Source of the DNA: Hypericum androsaemum
Taxonomy: Eukaryota; Streptophyta; Magnoliopsida; Malpighiales; Hypericaceae
Direction of reading: 5' to 3'
Assembly: GCA_963995505.1 (NCBI GenBank)
Contig: OZ023184.1
Span: forward strand, 8,572,308 to 8,636,307
Length of the DNA: 64,000 nt
Made by a program: the position numbers and the translations under genes. Below the pieces are notes generated by a model that was not told the DNA's origin, ran no database searches, and saw nothing but the letters and a program-made list of their open reading frames with translations. Positions 53,367-64,000 of this stretch are shown one piece after another (the stretch's first letter is position 1; each line of letters starts with the position of its first letter).

Positions 53367-56300
53367 ATGCCCTTAACTCGCTCCACCAACAATTTGCCTG
53401 TGGAAATCGAAGTGGACATTGGATATTTAGAAAGGACATTGCGACAAGAAAGAAGAATTCAAGCAAGGATGAACCAACACGCTCACCAAAGGGATGAGGC
53501 GCAAGGAGAAGTGCAAGAAGATGCGCAAGGAGATGGAGCTCCACGAAGGACTCTCATGGATTATGGTAGGCCTACCTTAAGGGGGGCAATGTCCGGAGTT
53601 CAAAGGCCTACTATAGAGGCTAATAACTTCGAGATCAAGCCAGCCGTGATTCACATGCTTCAAGCTTCGGTCCAATTCTATGGATTACCAAGTGAAGACC
53701 CCAACGATCATATTGCTAACTTCATGGAGATAGCCGATACTTTCAAGTATAATGGAGCTTCCGAAGATGCCGTGAAGCTTAGGTTGTTTCCATTTACTTT
53801 GAAGGACAAGGCTAAGCTTTGGTACAAGCAATTGGTCGGGACATCAATAACCACATGGGAGGAGTTAGCTAACGCCTTCCTTGACAAGTATTTTCCCTTC
53901 TCAAAGACAAATAGACTCGTGAAGGAGATAAACAACTTTCAACAATTTGAGAATGAGTCTTTGAGTGAAGCTTGGGAGAGATTCAAGGGATTGCAAAGGG
54001 GTTGCCCACACCATAACTTGACGGAGGAGTCTTTGCTCCAAACGTTTTACTTTAGTCTTGGACCATCTACGAGGGGTACGGTTGATGCTGCCTCTAACGG
54101 ATCCTTTTTGAGAAAGGAGAGGGATGACGCCTACCACATCTTGGAGGAGTTCGCGGCTACAAACATTTTAATGGCAAATGAGAGAACAAGGCAACCCAAC
54201 AGGGAGCAAAAAGGAGTGATTGATCTTGATGTTGCCTCCTCCATTCAAGCTCAATTAGCATTATTGGCGAAAAAGGTGAATGATTTAAGCTTGAACAAAG
54301 TCAATACGGTAGCCATGCAAACAACTTGTGAGGTTTGTGGTAATGTTGGTCACGAGATGAACCAGTGTGCAATGATGAACTCCAACATGGGGCAAGTGAA
54401 TTTTGTTGGTGGCCAAGGGCAAGGAGCAAATCGGATGGGAAACAACCCGTACTCTTCTACTTACAATCCCGGGTGGAGAAATCACCCAAACTTTTCTTGG
54501 AAAGGAGGAAATAATGAAGATAATATGGCAATTGTCCCAGATAAAGGACCTCATTTACGTATTCTGCATCAAGGGCCACCTCCGGGTTTTCAACCACGTG
54601 CTTTCTTGGGGGATAGAATGGGAGCTATAGAAGAGAAATTTGAGAAGATGGACAAGTTTATGCAAGAAGTTGGTGGGGTGGTTAGCCAACAAGGACAAAT
54701 TCTGACAGCCATAAATCAACAAGGAGCAAGGCAGAATAATTTAGAACAAATCCTCAAGGGTCAAGCAACCGCCATGCACAATATGGAGATGCAACTTGGG
54801 GAAATCGCAAAGGCAGGTGCCCATAGAGAGTCTGGCTCTCTTCCAAGCTCAACGGAAGCAAACCCTCGAGGAAATGTGAATGCAATTTCCTTGAGAAGCG
54901 GAAAGGAAATATCTTCTCAAGAGATCAATCGAAAGGGCAAGGAAGACAATGTGGAGGCCAATGATGAAGAAATGAATGAAGAAAACAAAGAAGAGACGGA
55001 GAAAGAGAAACGTCTGCATATTGAGATTGATGAAGAAGAAGTGTATGTGCCACCACCACCAAAGACCCCCGCTCTACCCTATCCTCAAAGGGTTAAGAGG
55101 AAGAATGGGATGGACGAGAAATTTCTTCGGTTTATGGAGAAAATGAAAAATGTCCAAATTAGTGTCTCTTTCCTAGAGATGTTGGACCAAGTTCCCCACT
55201 ACACCAAGTTTTTGAAGGAACTCGTCACAAAGAAAAGGAAGTGGGACGATGGAGAGACGGTAGCCCTCACAGCAAAATGTAGCTCTCTCATCTCAAAGGA
55301 TCTCCCGACAAAGTTACAAGACCCAGGGAGTTTCACTATTCCTTGTTTTATTGGTGATGTTGAATTTCCCAGATGTTTATGTGATTTAGGCGCTAGCATT
55401 AACTTGATGCCTTTGTCTATTTTCAGGAAACTTGGTTTGTATGAGGTGAAAGCAACTTCTATGCTTCTCCAGTTGGCCGACCAAACTATAAAGAAGCCCT
55501 TCGGAGTTGTTGAGGATGTCTTAGTGAAGATTGACAGATTCATCTTTCCCGTGGACTTTGTGGTACTGGATTTTGTTGAGGACAAGAGTTGTCCATTAAT
55601 TCTTGGCAGACCATTCCTTAACACGGCGCGAGCCTTGGTGGACGTTCATGATGGAAGATTGGTTCTCCGGTTAGGGGATGAAAAAGTAGAATTCAAGATG
55701 TCTAATTTGATGCGTCACCCTCTTGATGAAGGCATGTGCATGAAGATTGATGTGGTGGAGGAATGTGTCCTCGAGTTCGGCAAGGAGAGCATATCAAGGA
55801 TTGACGATGAGAAAGAGGGTGCATTATATAGAGAACAAGAAGAGGAGAACATAGAAGTGTTCAAGGAAGAAGCTGATAAGAAAGTTCTCCATAAAGATTT
55901 GGAGTTTCATTTGAAGTATCGTACTCCACCTTCTATTATTAAGGCTCCATCCTTAGAGTTGAAAGAGCTACCCTCACATTTGAGATATGCATTCTTGGAA
56001 GATGGAGGGAGACTCCCTATTATCATATCCAACAAGCTTTCCAAGGAGGAAGAGGAGAGAGTGCTCAAAATTGTGAACAAACGGATTAAGGCCATGGCTT
56101 GGCAAATATCCGATATCAAGGGGATAAGTCCTGAAATTGTGATGCATCATATCCACATGGAAGAGGGAGCGAAGCCGAGGGTAGATCGGCAAAGGAGATT
56201 GAATCCCAACATGAAAGAAGTTGTAAAAAAAGAGGTGATCAAGCTCCTCGAGGCCGGCATTATTTATCCCATATCGGATAGTGAGTGGGTAAGCCCGATC

Positions 56301-58856
56301 CATTGTGTCCCAAAAAAGGGAGGAATGACTGTTGTGATCAATGATGAAGGGGAGATTATTTCCACAAGAACGGTGACCGGATGGCGGGTGTGCGTTGACT
56401 ACCGAAAGTTGAATGATGCCACACGCAAGGATCATTTTTCTCTCCCATTCATTGATCAAATATTGGAGAGAATTGCTGGGTATTCTCATTATTGCTTCTT
56501 GGATGGATACTCCGGCTACAACCAAATCGCAATTTACCCAAGAGATCAAGAAAAGACATCTTTCACTTGTCCCTTCGGTATTTTTGCCTATCGACGAATG
56601 CCTTTTGGATTGAGTTGTGCTCCCGTAACATTCCAACTATGCATGGAGGCTATCTTTTGGGAAATGAATGAGAAGATTATGGAGATCTTCATGGATGATT
56701 TCTCGGTGTTCGGAGAATCCTTTGATAATTGCTTGGCCAATTTGGACAGAGTATTGGAGAGATGTGAAGAGAAGAACCTTGTTCTGAATTGGGAGAAGTG
56801 CCATTTCATGGTGGATGAGGGGATCGTCCTTGGGCATAAGATCTCTAAAGCTGCTATTGAAGTTGACAGAGCTAAGACAGAAGCAATAGAGAAGATGGGA
56901 GCACCGACTTCGGTCAAGGGAGTGAGAGCCTTTATTGGCCATGCAGGATTTTACCAAAGATTCATCAAGAATTTCTCCCTTATAGCAAAGCCGCTTACCA
57001 ATTTGCTAGTTAAGGAAGTACCTTTCAACTTTGATGAGCCATGTCGTCAAGCATTTGATTCTCTGAAGAAAGCTCTTGTCACAGCTCCGGTTATCTCTTC
57101 TCCGGATTGGAAGCTACCATTTGAAATAATGTGTGACGCGAGTGATATTGCTCTGGGATGTGTGCTTGGTCAAAAGAAGGAGGGAAAGCTTCTTGTCATC
57201 TACTATGCAAGTAGAGTATTGGCGGGTGCCCAGCTTAACTACACAACCACAGAGAAGGAGATGTTGGCTGTTGTATACGCTTGTGACAAATTTCGGCCAT
57301 ACCTACTTGGGTCGAAGGTGATCATCTACACTGACCATGCAGCTTTGAGGTATTTATTCTCTAAAAATGATGCCAAGCCTAGACTCATGCGCTGGATTTT
57401 ATTGCTCCAAGAATTTGACTTATCCATCAAGGATAAGAAAGGCTGTGAAAATGTTGTCGCAGATCATCTCTCTCGGCTAGAACATAGCGAAGGAATGGAG
57501 ACGCATGGTGAGATTCAAGAAGAGTTTCCAGATGAAGCTTTGATGATGGTGAATCATGTGGGGGTACCATGGTATGCTGATTTTGCCAACTTCCTTGTTG
57601 GCGACATTATTCCATCCGATTTGAGTTATCCCCAACGAAAGAAATTTCTAAGGGATGCTCAGCTATTTCTGTGGGATGAGCCTTATCTCTTTAAGAGGTG
57701 TAGCGATGGAGTGCTTCGACGTTGCATTGCGGATGATGAAGTGATGACTATTCTGGAGCAATGTCATAGCACCCCGTACGCCGGTCATTATGGAGCAACC
57801 AGGACCGCATCAAGAGTCTTTGAATGTGGGTTTTATTGGCCCAATATTTTTAAGGATGCTCGTACTTTTGTTGCTCAGTGCGATCGATGCCAAAGGACCG
57901 GAAATATCTCAAAGAGGAATGAGATGCCGCTCTCTGGAATTCTTGAAGTAGAGCTCTTCGATGTTTGGGGATTGGACTTCATGGGACCTTTCCCAACCTC
58001 TTATGGCAACAAGTATATCTTGGTGGGAGTGGACTACGTGTCAAAGTGGGTGGAAGCTTGGGCATCACCCACAAATGATGCTAAGGTGGTCATTCGCTTT
58101 ATCAAAAAGCTCTTCTCTAGATTTGGAGTGCCAAGGGCAATCATCAGCGATGGCGGTTCGCACTTTTGCAACCGACCATTTGAGATACTATTGAAGAGGT
58201 ATGGGGTCACTCACAAGGTTGCTACACCTTATCACCCCCAGACAAGTGGCCAAGTAGAGCTCTCCAACAGGGAACTCAAGAAGATCCTTGAGAAAATGGT
58301 GGGGGGAGCAAGGAAAGATTGGGCCAACAAGCTTGATGATGCTTTATGGGCATACCGAACGGCATTCAAAGCGCCTATCGGGATGTCCCCATACAAACTT
58401 GTTTATGGCAAGGCGTGCCACCTCCCCGTAGAGCTAGAGCATCGAGCATTTTGGGCCATCAAGACCCTAAATTATGACTACAAGAAAACCGGTGAGCGAA
58501 GGGTATTGCAACTTGAAGAGCTGGACGAAATCCGCGACATGGCGTTTGAGAGCTCTAGACTGTACAAGGAAAGTACGAAGAGGAGACATGATGCCCATAT
58601 TGTCAAGAAAGAGTTCAAGAAGGGCCAACAAGTTCTTCTCTACAATTTCCGGTTGAGACTCTTCCCGGGAAAACTCAAGTCAAAGTGGAGTGGCCCATTC
58701 AAAATCGCAAGGGTGTTCCCATTCGGAGCACTCGAGTTACAAAGTGGAGATGGAGGAGTTTTCAAAGTGAATGGCCAAAGGTGCAAGATTTACCTTGGTG
58801 GGGATATTAAGCGAAGTTCGGAGGTGCAATCCGTCACCTCACCCTCCAATGCATGA
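53367..58856 (+). CDS. Athila gag-pol polyprotein, intact
   Basis: The 1829-residue frame starts at the first ATG after the primer site (53367). Order: Gag capsid region (about 75-290, e.g. [20 protein letters not shown]); CCHC knuckle [14 protein letters not shown] near 320; acidic linker; aspartic protease DLGAS near 673; reverse transcriptase with [31 protein letters not shown] and the FMDD active site near 1108; RNase H with CDAS, EKEM, TDHA and ADHLS acidic residues; integrase with HHCC finger (GHYGATRT...CDRCQRTG) and DDE residues in [17 protein letters not shown] and [11 protein letters not shown]. No stop or frameshift. RT-RNase H before integrase marks Ty3/gypsy. Gag and pol are fused in one frame. 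Confidence 0.97.
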   Translation: MPLTRSTNNLPVEIEVDIGYLERTLRQERRIQARMNQHAHQRDEAQGEVQEDAQGDGAPRRTLMDYGRPTLRGAMSGVQRPTIEANNFEIKPAVIHMLQASVQFYGLPSEDPNDHIANFMEIADTFKYNGASEDAVKLRLFPFTLKDKAKLWYKQLVGTSITTWEELANAFLDKYFPFSKTNRLVKEINNFQQFENESLSEAWERFKGLQRGCPHHNLTEESLLQTFYFSLGPSTRGTVDAASNGSFLRKERDDAYHILEEFAATNILMANERTRQPNREQKGVIDLDVASSIQAQLALLAKKVNDLSLNKVNTVAMQTTCEVCGNVGHEMNQCAMMNSNMGQVNFVGGQGQGANRMGNNPYSSTYNPGWRNHPNFSWKGGNNEDNMAIVPDKGPHLRILHQGPPPGFQPRAFLGDRMGAIEEKFEKMDKFMQEVGGVVSQQGQILTAINQQGARQNNLEQILKGQATAMHNMEMQLGEIAKAGAHRESGSLPSSTEANPRGNVNAISLRSGKEISSQEINRKGKEDNVEANDEEMNEENKEETEKEKRLHIEIDEEEVYVPPPPKTPALPYPQRVKRKNGMDEKFLRFMEKMKNVQISVSFLEMLDQVPHYTKFLKELVTKKRKWDDGETVALTAKCSSLISKDLPTKLQDPGSFTIPCFIGDVEFPRCLCDLGASINLMPLSIFRKLGLYEVKATSMLLQLADQTIKKPFGVVEDVLVKIDRFIFPVDFVVLDFVEDKSCPLILGRPFLNTARALVDVHDGRLVLRLGDEKVEFKMSNLMRHPLDEGMCMKIDVVEECVLEFGKESISRIDDEKEGALYREQEEENIEVFKEEADKKVLHKDLEFHLKYRTPPSIIKAPSLELKELPSHLRYAFLEDGGRLPIIISNKLSKEEEERVLKIVNKRIKAMAWQISDIKGISPEIVMHHIHMEEGAKPRVDRQRRLNPNMKEVVKKEVIKLLEAGIIYPISDSEWVSPIHCVPKKGGMTVVINDEGEIISTRTVTGWRVCVDYRKLNDATRKDHFSLPFIDQILERIAGYSHYCFLDGYSGYNQIAIYPRDQEKTSFTCPFGIFAYRRMPFGLSCAPVTFQLCMEAIFWEMNEKIMEIFMDDFSVFGESFDNCLANLDRVLERCEEKNLVLNWEKCHFMVDEGIVLGHKISKAAIEVDRAKTEAIEKMGAPTSVKGVRAFIGHAGFYQRFIKNFSLIAKPLTNLLVKEVPFNFDEPCRQAFDSLKKALVTAPVISSPDWKLPFEIMCDASDIALGCVLGQKKEGKLLVIYYASRVLAGAQLNYTTTEKEMLAVVYACDKFRPYLLGSKVIIYTDHAALRYLFSKNDAKPRLMRWILLLQEFDLSIKDKKGCENVVADHLSRLEHSEGMETHGEIQEEFPDEALMMVNHVGVPWYADFANFLVGDIIPSDLSYPQRKKFLRDAQLFLWDEPYLFKRCSDGVLRRCIADDEVMTILEQCHSTPYAGHYGATRTASRVFECGFYWPNIFKDARTFVAQCDRCQRTGNISKRNEMPLSGILEVELFDVWGLDFMGPFPTSYGNKYILVGVDYVSKWVEAWASPTNDAKVVIRFIKKLFSRFGVPRAIISDGGSHFCNRPFEILLKRYGVTHKVATPYHPQTSGQVELSNRELKKILEKMVGGARKDWANKLDDALWAYRTAFKAPIGMSPYKLVYGKACHLPVELEHRAFWAIKTLNYDYKKTGERRVLQLEELDEIRDMAFESSRLYKESTKRRHDAHIVKKEFKKGQQVLLYNFRLRLFPGKLKSKWSGPFKIARVFPFGALELQSGDGGVFKVNGQRCKIYLGGDIKRSSEVQSVTSPSNA

Positions 58857-59546
58857 ACAAGGGGAGTAAAGTCAAGCTAACGACTATAACTTAGCATGTT
58901 TTGTATTGTCTTTATATTCGTCATAGCATTTATGTGTGTGTTTCTTTTATGTTTGTTATTCTCCTCGTATGATTTTGAAGTGTTAGTTTCATGCTTATGG
59001 GATCTCTTGTATTTTTGAAGGTGATTTGGACGGTTGGATGATCGACAAGGCACACGGGGGCGTAGCCCCCGTCCCAAAACTGGGATCGACCTGCCGAAAT
59101 GGTACACCCTGTGGCCCAACAAGGCAAAAATTTCTCTGGACATTGGCGGACGCCATGTACCTGGCGTACGCCAGGAAAGTCACAGGGGATTTTGTTCGTC
59201 AGGGCTTGGCGGACGCCATCTACCTGGCGTACGCCAACCAAGTTACAGGGAACTCGAGCAGTCAGGTCTTGGCGTACGCCAGGGCCTTGGCGTACGCCAG
59301 GTTTGCCCAGCCAACATAAAACTCAAATCGAAATCCCCTCTTCTTTCCCAAAAACAAAATCACCTCCACCACCACTCCTCCTCAACTCTTCCTCCCCAAA
59401 AATAACAAGAACCCAAGCTCCACCTCCACCACCACCACTCCTCCTCAACTTTCCTAGCACCTCCGGCTCACCATCCACAAGGCTAAAAAGGTAAAAGGTA
59501 AAACCCTAATTTTTGTTTTTCTTGAGTTCATTGCAGGCTCACCATC
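58857..59546 (+). other. Inter-ORF leader with palindromic repeats and 3' splice site
   Basis: It holds six 12-bp palindromes (59144-59299), then a proline-codon-rich CT stretch. A TTTTTCTTGAGTTCATTGCAG acceptor-like tract ends at 59536, ten bases before the ATG of the next ORF. This suggests that the second ORF is expressed from a spliced subgenomic RNA, as reported for env-position ORFs of related elements. Confidence 0.5.
59144..59299 (+). repeat. Six copies of palindrome TGGCG(T/G)ACGCCA
   Basis: Copies at 59144, 59162, 59207, 59225, 59270 and 59288, spaced 18 and 45 bp alternately. Four are TGGCGTACGCCA and two are TGGCGGACGCCA. Confidence 0.95.
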
Positions 59547-60749
59547 ATGGCTGACGGAGCAAGCTCAAGCCGTGGAGGACGCAAGCCACCTACCAAGCAT
59601 GCCCGCAACTCTCCACCTCCACCTCCCCTTCCACCCCAACAAAACATCGCCGATCAATATGAAGCTCCCTTTGCAATCTACCACGATTGGGAGGGAGAGA
59701 GGTATTCCCGATTCTCTGACATTGACACTGTTAGTCATTTTAAGATTAATTGGGATGATATGCGCAAGTTGGGGTTAGATGAGCCATTGCGAAATGCATT
59801 GAAACACTTTGGTTGGGAATATTTTGCTGATCATAGTGTGGCTGCTAGATGGGAGTTGTCGTGTGAGTTCTATTGCACATTGACCGTAGCTGATAATCGT
59901 AACTCCTTTACTGCACGTTTATTTGATACTGAGTTTACGGTTAATGCACAAAAGTTCAATAGAATCTTCAAACTTCTTCCAGGGGGTAGTGCCTTAGATT
60001 TTATGCCTCAAGACCTTGCTCATCGTGAATGGTTTGAAATCTCTGGTTTTGAGAAATATGTGTCTGGTAAAGCAACTAGCGTACTCATTAAGGAACCCCA
60101 CATTGGCATTTTGCATCGTTTTATGAGTCTCACCTTTAGTGGTCAGTGGGAAGAGAGTAAGGTGTTTCGTACTCAGCTGTATGCCATTCATTGTTTACGT
60201 TACAAACAACCGTTTAGTACGTTTGCAATGGTTATGGATGTCTTTGCACGTACTCTGGTGGAAAATCCTGCCCGTTTGTATCTAGGTCATATTATCTCCC
60301 GCCTTGCACATCACTTTTTCCCTGAGAAATATGCAGCCTTTGAAGGGACCAAAGTTCTTCCGGTGGGCCTTGACATCAAAAAGATCCACTTAAGCAAGCT
60401 CATCGAGAAAACTAACCACGACGGCGAGGAGATAGTAACTTACAAGGCTTGGGCAAATCGCAAGGCTGTTAAAGAACGCCTCAAAGCAGATGCCCCAATA
60501 CCAATTCCTGACCATCAGGTACAACTCAACGAACTTCATACGCAGTTTAACGCTATGCAGGTGCAGCTGCAAGATTATGCCGCTACTAACGCGGCTAATT
60601 GGGAGAGACAACACGAGTACAATGCTCGTATGGAGGCAGCCCAGCAAGCCCACTATGCTCAACAGCAAGCCCACGCCGACTGGATGAGGGCGTGGGCTGA
60701 AAACTTTGGCAGCAACTTCACGCCTCCACCTCCTCCTCCACAAGATTGA
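59547..60749 (+). CDS. Athila second ORF (ATHILA ORF-1-like / env-position)
   Basis: A 400-residue frame follows an acceptor-like site by ten bases. The N-terminus is Ser/Gly/Pro-rich (SPPPPPLPPQQNI). A globular middle (about 60-290) includes WDDMRKLGLDEPLRNALKHF, EFYCTLTVADNRNSFTARLF and LARTLVENPARLYLG-like helical sequence. The tail (300-400) is Gln/Ala-rich, probably coiled coil, ending PPPPPPQD. I see no signal peptide, furin-like site or transmembrane segment, so an envelope function is not supported here. It resembles the plant ATHILA ORF-1 family. Function is unknown; a nucleic-acid-binding or assembly role is possible. Confidence 0.85.
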   Translation: MADGASSSRGGRKPPTKHARNSPPPPPLPPQQNIADQYEAPFAIYHDWEGERYSRFSDIDTVSHFKINWDDMRKLGLDEPLRNALKHFGWEYFADHSVAARWELSCEFYCTLTVADNRNSFTARLFDTEFTVNAQKFNRIFKLLPGGSALDFMPQDLAHREWFEISGFEKYVSGKATSVLIKEPHIGILHRFMSLTFSGQWEESKVFRTQLYAIHCLRYKQPFSTFAMVMDVFARTLVENPARLYLGHIISRLAHHFFPEKYAAFEGTKVLPVGLDIKKIHLSKLIEKTNHDGEEIVTYKAWANRKAVKERLKADAPIPIPDHQVQLNELHTQFNAMQVQLQDYAATNAANWERQHEYNARMEAAQQAHYAQQQAHADWMRAWAENFGSNFTPPPPPPQD

Positions 60750-62360
60750 CCAGGGAGCACTCCTCTACCTTTTTCTTTTATTTTCTGTTTTGATGTCTTG
60801 TCGTCTGGTTAATGTGATGTTGAATTATGTTACTTTGTTTGTGTGATTCTTCCTATTTATTTGTGGGTTGTGCTTCGTTGACTTTGCTTTATTTTTTTGT
60901 CTATTTTGTTTTGACACCTTGAGGACAATGTGTCTTTCAAGTGTGGGGGAGGGTGAATCTTTTATGTGTTTAGGTTTATTTGGTCTTTTATGGTCTTGTT
61001 TAGGTATAGACTTGGCATAAATTGTTCAAAAATTTGTCCCCTCTCAAAATTCTTTAACTTATGTTAGAAGCTTACCATACACCTAGTTAGGAAATGAACT
61101 CGAGCACAAGGCCTAAGAACTTGTAGAAACCTCACCCTCGGTTGTTTAGACTAGTGGTCTCACTATGTAGATTAGACTAGAGGGTTGACGAGTGACCTTG
61201 TGAGAAACTTTGAGCCGAAGGAGGAGACAACCGTCTTCATTTATTCATGAGGTGCCTACATGAGTTCGGTTGATCGAGGTATCCTACCAGTACTTGACAT
61301 GGTCTTGGTTGTGTGGCGTGAGTGAATGACGGGGACTTATCCTTTGAAATTGAGCCTAGAGCTTTACAGCCAAGAACCTTTATATCCATTGTTTTAACCC
61401 ATTGAGCCTAGCCATTCTTTGATCATATTATATGTAAAACCAACTTTAAGCTTTATATCCACCATCCTCCCGACCTTTGTTCATCCGATCCGAGGACACA
61501 TAGGTTTACACCTTTTGGGGATGTTATGTATTGAGTTTAGTTGGTAGCTTAGTGTTCATGTGGGTTAATTTATTGGGAATTTGGGTAGTTGAGAGGCCAT
61601 ACAAAGAAGCCGAGTTTTTGCCTAGAAAATGCCAAGTTTGTGTTTGTTGAAAGAAAGAAAAAAAAAGGAAAAAAAAGGGAAAAGAAAAAGAAAAAAAAAG
61701 AAAAAGAAAAAGAAAAAAAGGGGAAGTGAAGGTTGAATAAGGCATTAATTATTCGCATAACTCGTGCTACGCGGTCTTAGGAAATGGGTGAATTTTGAGA
61801 GTGTGCTTTAATTATTTATGGTGAGGATGTTTAGAATAGACGAGAGACTAGAATGCTTTGGCAACAAGTCCTCGGATTGGGTGGTTTAACTACTATCCAT
61901 ATATATTATCTCACCAATACCTTAGCCCCATTACAACCCAATTGAAAGTCCCCTGTTCACGAGCAACCACACGACTTTGAGACACTGTTGAGTAGGACGT
62001 AGGATATTTTGAAAGACATCGGTCATGTACGCGAGAGATAGGAAGTTGGCTACTTACAAATCGTGAGCTTAAAATTTCCGAACCTCTGAGTGGTTAACCT
62101 TCTAGTGTCTTTTACATAGTGATAACACTTGATTAAACCAACGAGTGGTGAGGTGTCTACCGGGTCTTACTCTTTGTGTTTGGGTTGATGAACTAGCAAG
62201 GTTGTGGGGTGGTCTTTTTTATGTGAGTTTGAGATTTTGAGGGGAATCAATTTGTGAACTTGTCATGCCAAGTCTATTCCTTGCTGTGTTTTTCCTTGTT
62301 GTGTGTTGTTGTTTTCGTTTTTCATGTGTTAAGCTTTGCTTGGGGACAAGCAATGATTCA
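60750..62360 (+). other. Athila 3' non-coding region
   Basis: 1.6 kb without a long frame. A GTGTGGGGGAGGG tract at 60940-60952 is a possible internal polypurine tract, and an A/G-rich run lies at 61650-61725. A long untranslated tail before the PPT is usual in Athila/Tat elements. Confidence 0.7.
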
Positions 62361-62372
62361 AGTGTGGGGGTG
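62361..62372 (+). other. Polypurine tract
   Basis: AGTGTGGGGGTG immediately before the right LTR; it primes plus-strand synthesis. Confidence 0.85.
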
Positions 62373-63835
62373 TGATGAGTGTGAAAACACTCATCTTTTG
62401 TGTTTATTTTAGAGTAGATTTACCGTTGTTTCTATTGCTTTTGTTTGTTCTTCGTTGTCGTAATGTCATTTATCGTGCATTGTTTGTTTTTAGTGTAGTC
62501 TTATGTTTTTATTGTGTTTTCTTCATGCTAAGAGATTTGGTGAGGTGAAGTGGAGGAAGTGAAGTCACCTTGGGTCATCGTATGCGATTTGATTTGCCGG
62601 GAGGAAGGACGCTTAATCGAGACCTCGAAGACGTGGGCGAGGTGGACCTCTTGCGACTCCAATACTGATAACTTTCTCATCCAAAGTCCGATGGAGACGA
62701 ATGAGATGGCTCTGGAAAGAAGACATCCGGGGCTACAACTTTGTCTCTAATGGTCTTCTTCAAATTCGGAGTCTAAGAGGGGAGAACGCTGGATTTAATG
62801 TCGTAGTCCAATTCTGTCAATATTTCATCACAAGTGGGCCGAATTTGAAGACTTGTTTTGGGCCCATTTTGGGCTTTAACTATAATTTCGTGGCTGAGAC
62901 ATTTTGGGGGGGGTTAAATCTTGTATATAAGCCTTTGCTTAGATATTTTAAGGGATTAGATATTTTAGAAGGATTATTAGATATTTTTGGTAACAACTCT
63001 CCACTAACTCTTAGTTTTGGAAGAGAACTTGGCTCACCATTGTTGGAGTTTGTAGAGAACTTGAAGGAGAACTTTTGGAAGCTTGAAGATCATCTTGAGC
63101 TTTCTCTAACCCTCTCTTTTATGTTTATGCTTTACTTGCTTCATTTAATGGATGTGTTTAGTTGTGTAGTTGATATGTGTGAGTAGTTGTTTAGTGGGTT
63201 TGGTGCCTTGATGGCATCTATTTAGCCAATGGTTTTGTGGGGTTAAAATGCTAGGTTTGTGAACTAGTTAATGAGTTTAATGCTTATTCTTGATTGATCA
63301 CCTTGATTATGAACATGGTTAATGTTAATCGCCGAGAGGGGTTAGGATTAACGGACCATTTAACTAGTTGAGTAGACACCTATTGATGAGAGATCACCTT
63401 AGGTGACTAGTTGTCCAAAGGATGGTGATTATAGTTGGTGTTTAGTTAGATTAGATGGCTAATTTGTCGCGAGAGCGTGGTTAGTTTATCTAAGTCTAGT
63501 TAAGAATCGATTTAGACTATTTTGTCGCGAGTGCGTTGATTAGTTGCCTTCGAAACATCCGGACCATGTCATGAACTTAATAAACCCCATAAGCCATTTG
63601 GTTATTTAGTTTGTCATTGGTACCTTGCTCACTCTTATTTTATTTGTAAAATCATCTTATTTAGTAGTAGTGTTATTTCTACTAATAGTTTGTGTGTTTA
63701 GACTTGACAAAACCTTCTCATTTAGTCCTAGACTAGTGGTGAAGTCGAGTTTGCAGCCTAGTACTTAGTCCTTGTGGGACGACATTCCCTTACTTACTCT
63801 TTATTGCAAAGGGGGGGTGAAAATACTTCCTTTCA
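62373..63835 (+). repeat. 3' LTR of Athila element
   Basis: 1463 bp, starting TGATGAGTGTGAAAAC and ending TTTCA. It differs from the 5' LTR by roughly a dozen substitutions plus homopolymer length changes. Confidence 0.95.
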
Positions 63836-64000
63836 ATCATCCCTCAAAATCTCATTCTTTTAGTAATACATAAGAATTCCCACATCTTGTATAGCGTTCT
63901 TGTGTATTTTCTCTCCTCTTAGTGGCGTAGAGTTGAGAGAAGGTGAGGGTAGGCTGACTTTGGCTAACGAGGGTCGAAGTGCCGCGTGGATAGCTCGAGT
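63836..64000 (+). mobile_element. Right part of the interrupted older LTR
   Basis: This continues the sequence broken at 51758. AATCTCATTCTTTTAG and later GTTGAGAGAAGGTGAGGG resemble R/U5 sequence. It runs off the window. Confidence 0.4.

Larger units (their letters stand above)
51759..63835 (+). mobile_element. Complete Athila-type Ty3/gypsy retrotransposon
   Basis: A 12.08-kb element is flanked by the perfect 5-bp duplication ATCAT (51754-51758, 63836-63840). LTRs of 1477 and 1463 bp begin TGATGAGTGTG and end TTTCA. The primer-binding site TGGCGCCGTTGCCGGGGA lies two bases after the left LTR, and a polypurine tract abuts the right LTR. The interior has one uninterrupted gag-pol frame, a palindromic-repeat leader, a second ORF and a long non-coding tail, the layout of Athila/Tat elements. 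About twelve LTR substitutions by eye suggest an insertion well under a million years old at usual plant rates. All expected parts are intact, so it may still be mobile. Confidence 0.97.

Noticed and set aside
59144..59299. CRISPR-like array
   Set aside because: Short palindromes within a plant LTR retrotransposon, with 18/45-bp spacing and no unique spacers; not CRISPR.

Overview
This window is nuclear DNA of a flowering plant. The evidence is a canonical MIR390 hairpin, a thirteen-exon plastid-type MATE transporter, a DREB2-class AP2 factor, an IMK-type LRR receptor kinase, a PRA1 protein, and dense plant-type retrotransposons and Mutator-like (MULE) elements. The sequence alone does not fix the species. 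Intergenic DNA is AT-rich, and several coding exons start GC-rich.

Layout. 1-9.2 kb: the end of a hAT-like transposon, a decayed MIR390 copy, and a copia element (1368-5974) inserted about 75 bp downstream of that relic, followed by AT-rich DNA with a foldback element. 9.2-14.4 kb: an inverted-repeat element carrying a SINE-like insertion, then an intact uninterrupted PRMT7 reading frame lying between two inverted copies of one repeat. 14.4-17.7 kb: a MULE with a broken transposase. 19.3-32.5 kb: a retrotransposon graveyard with two degraded copia elements, a 5'-truncated LINE and a 1.2-kb copia deletion derivative with perfect target duplications. 33.4-50.8 kb: the gene island, with MIR390, MATE (+), DREB2 (-), an Abraxas-like MPN protein (-), an IMK2/3-like kinase (-) and PRA1 (-). 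A Pack-MULE-like element sits between the kinase and PRA1; it carries an ACC-oxidase fragment and has itself been hit by a second MULE-type foldback element. 51.8-63.8 kb: an intact, young 12-kb Athila-type Ty3/gypsy element with an uninterrupted gag-pol and a second ORF, inserted in what looks like an older LTR.

How it fits together. The host genes are housekeeping or regulatory single genes with no operon-like relationship. MATE and DREB2 converge tail to tail. Parts of the flanks of MIR390 (about 33.5-34.35 kb) recur in diverged form near 1.15-1.36 kb and 8.65-8.89 kb, so the left end looks like an old duplicate of the MIR390 locus later split by transposons. Nested insertions allow relative dating: hAT-like, copia, foldback, SINE-like and Athila insertions each sit in older sequence. 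I saw no convincing new molecular system. The most notable items are the MIR390 pair, the PRMT7 frame between inverted repeats, the Pack-MULE with the ACC-oxidase fragment, and the complete Athila element. All calls are by eye; no database or folding program was run.
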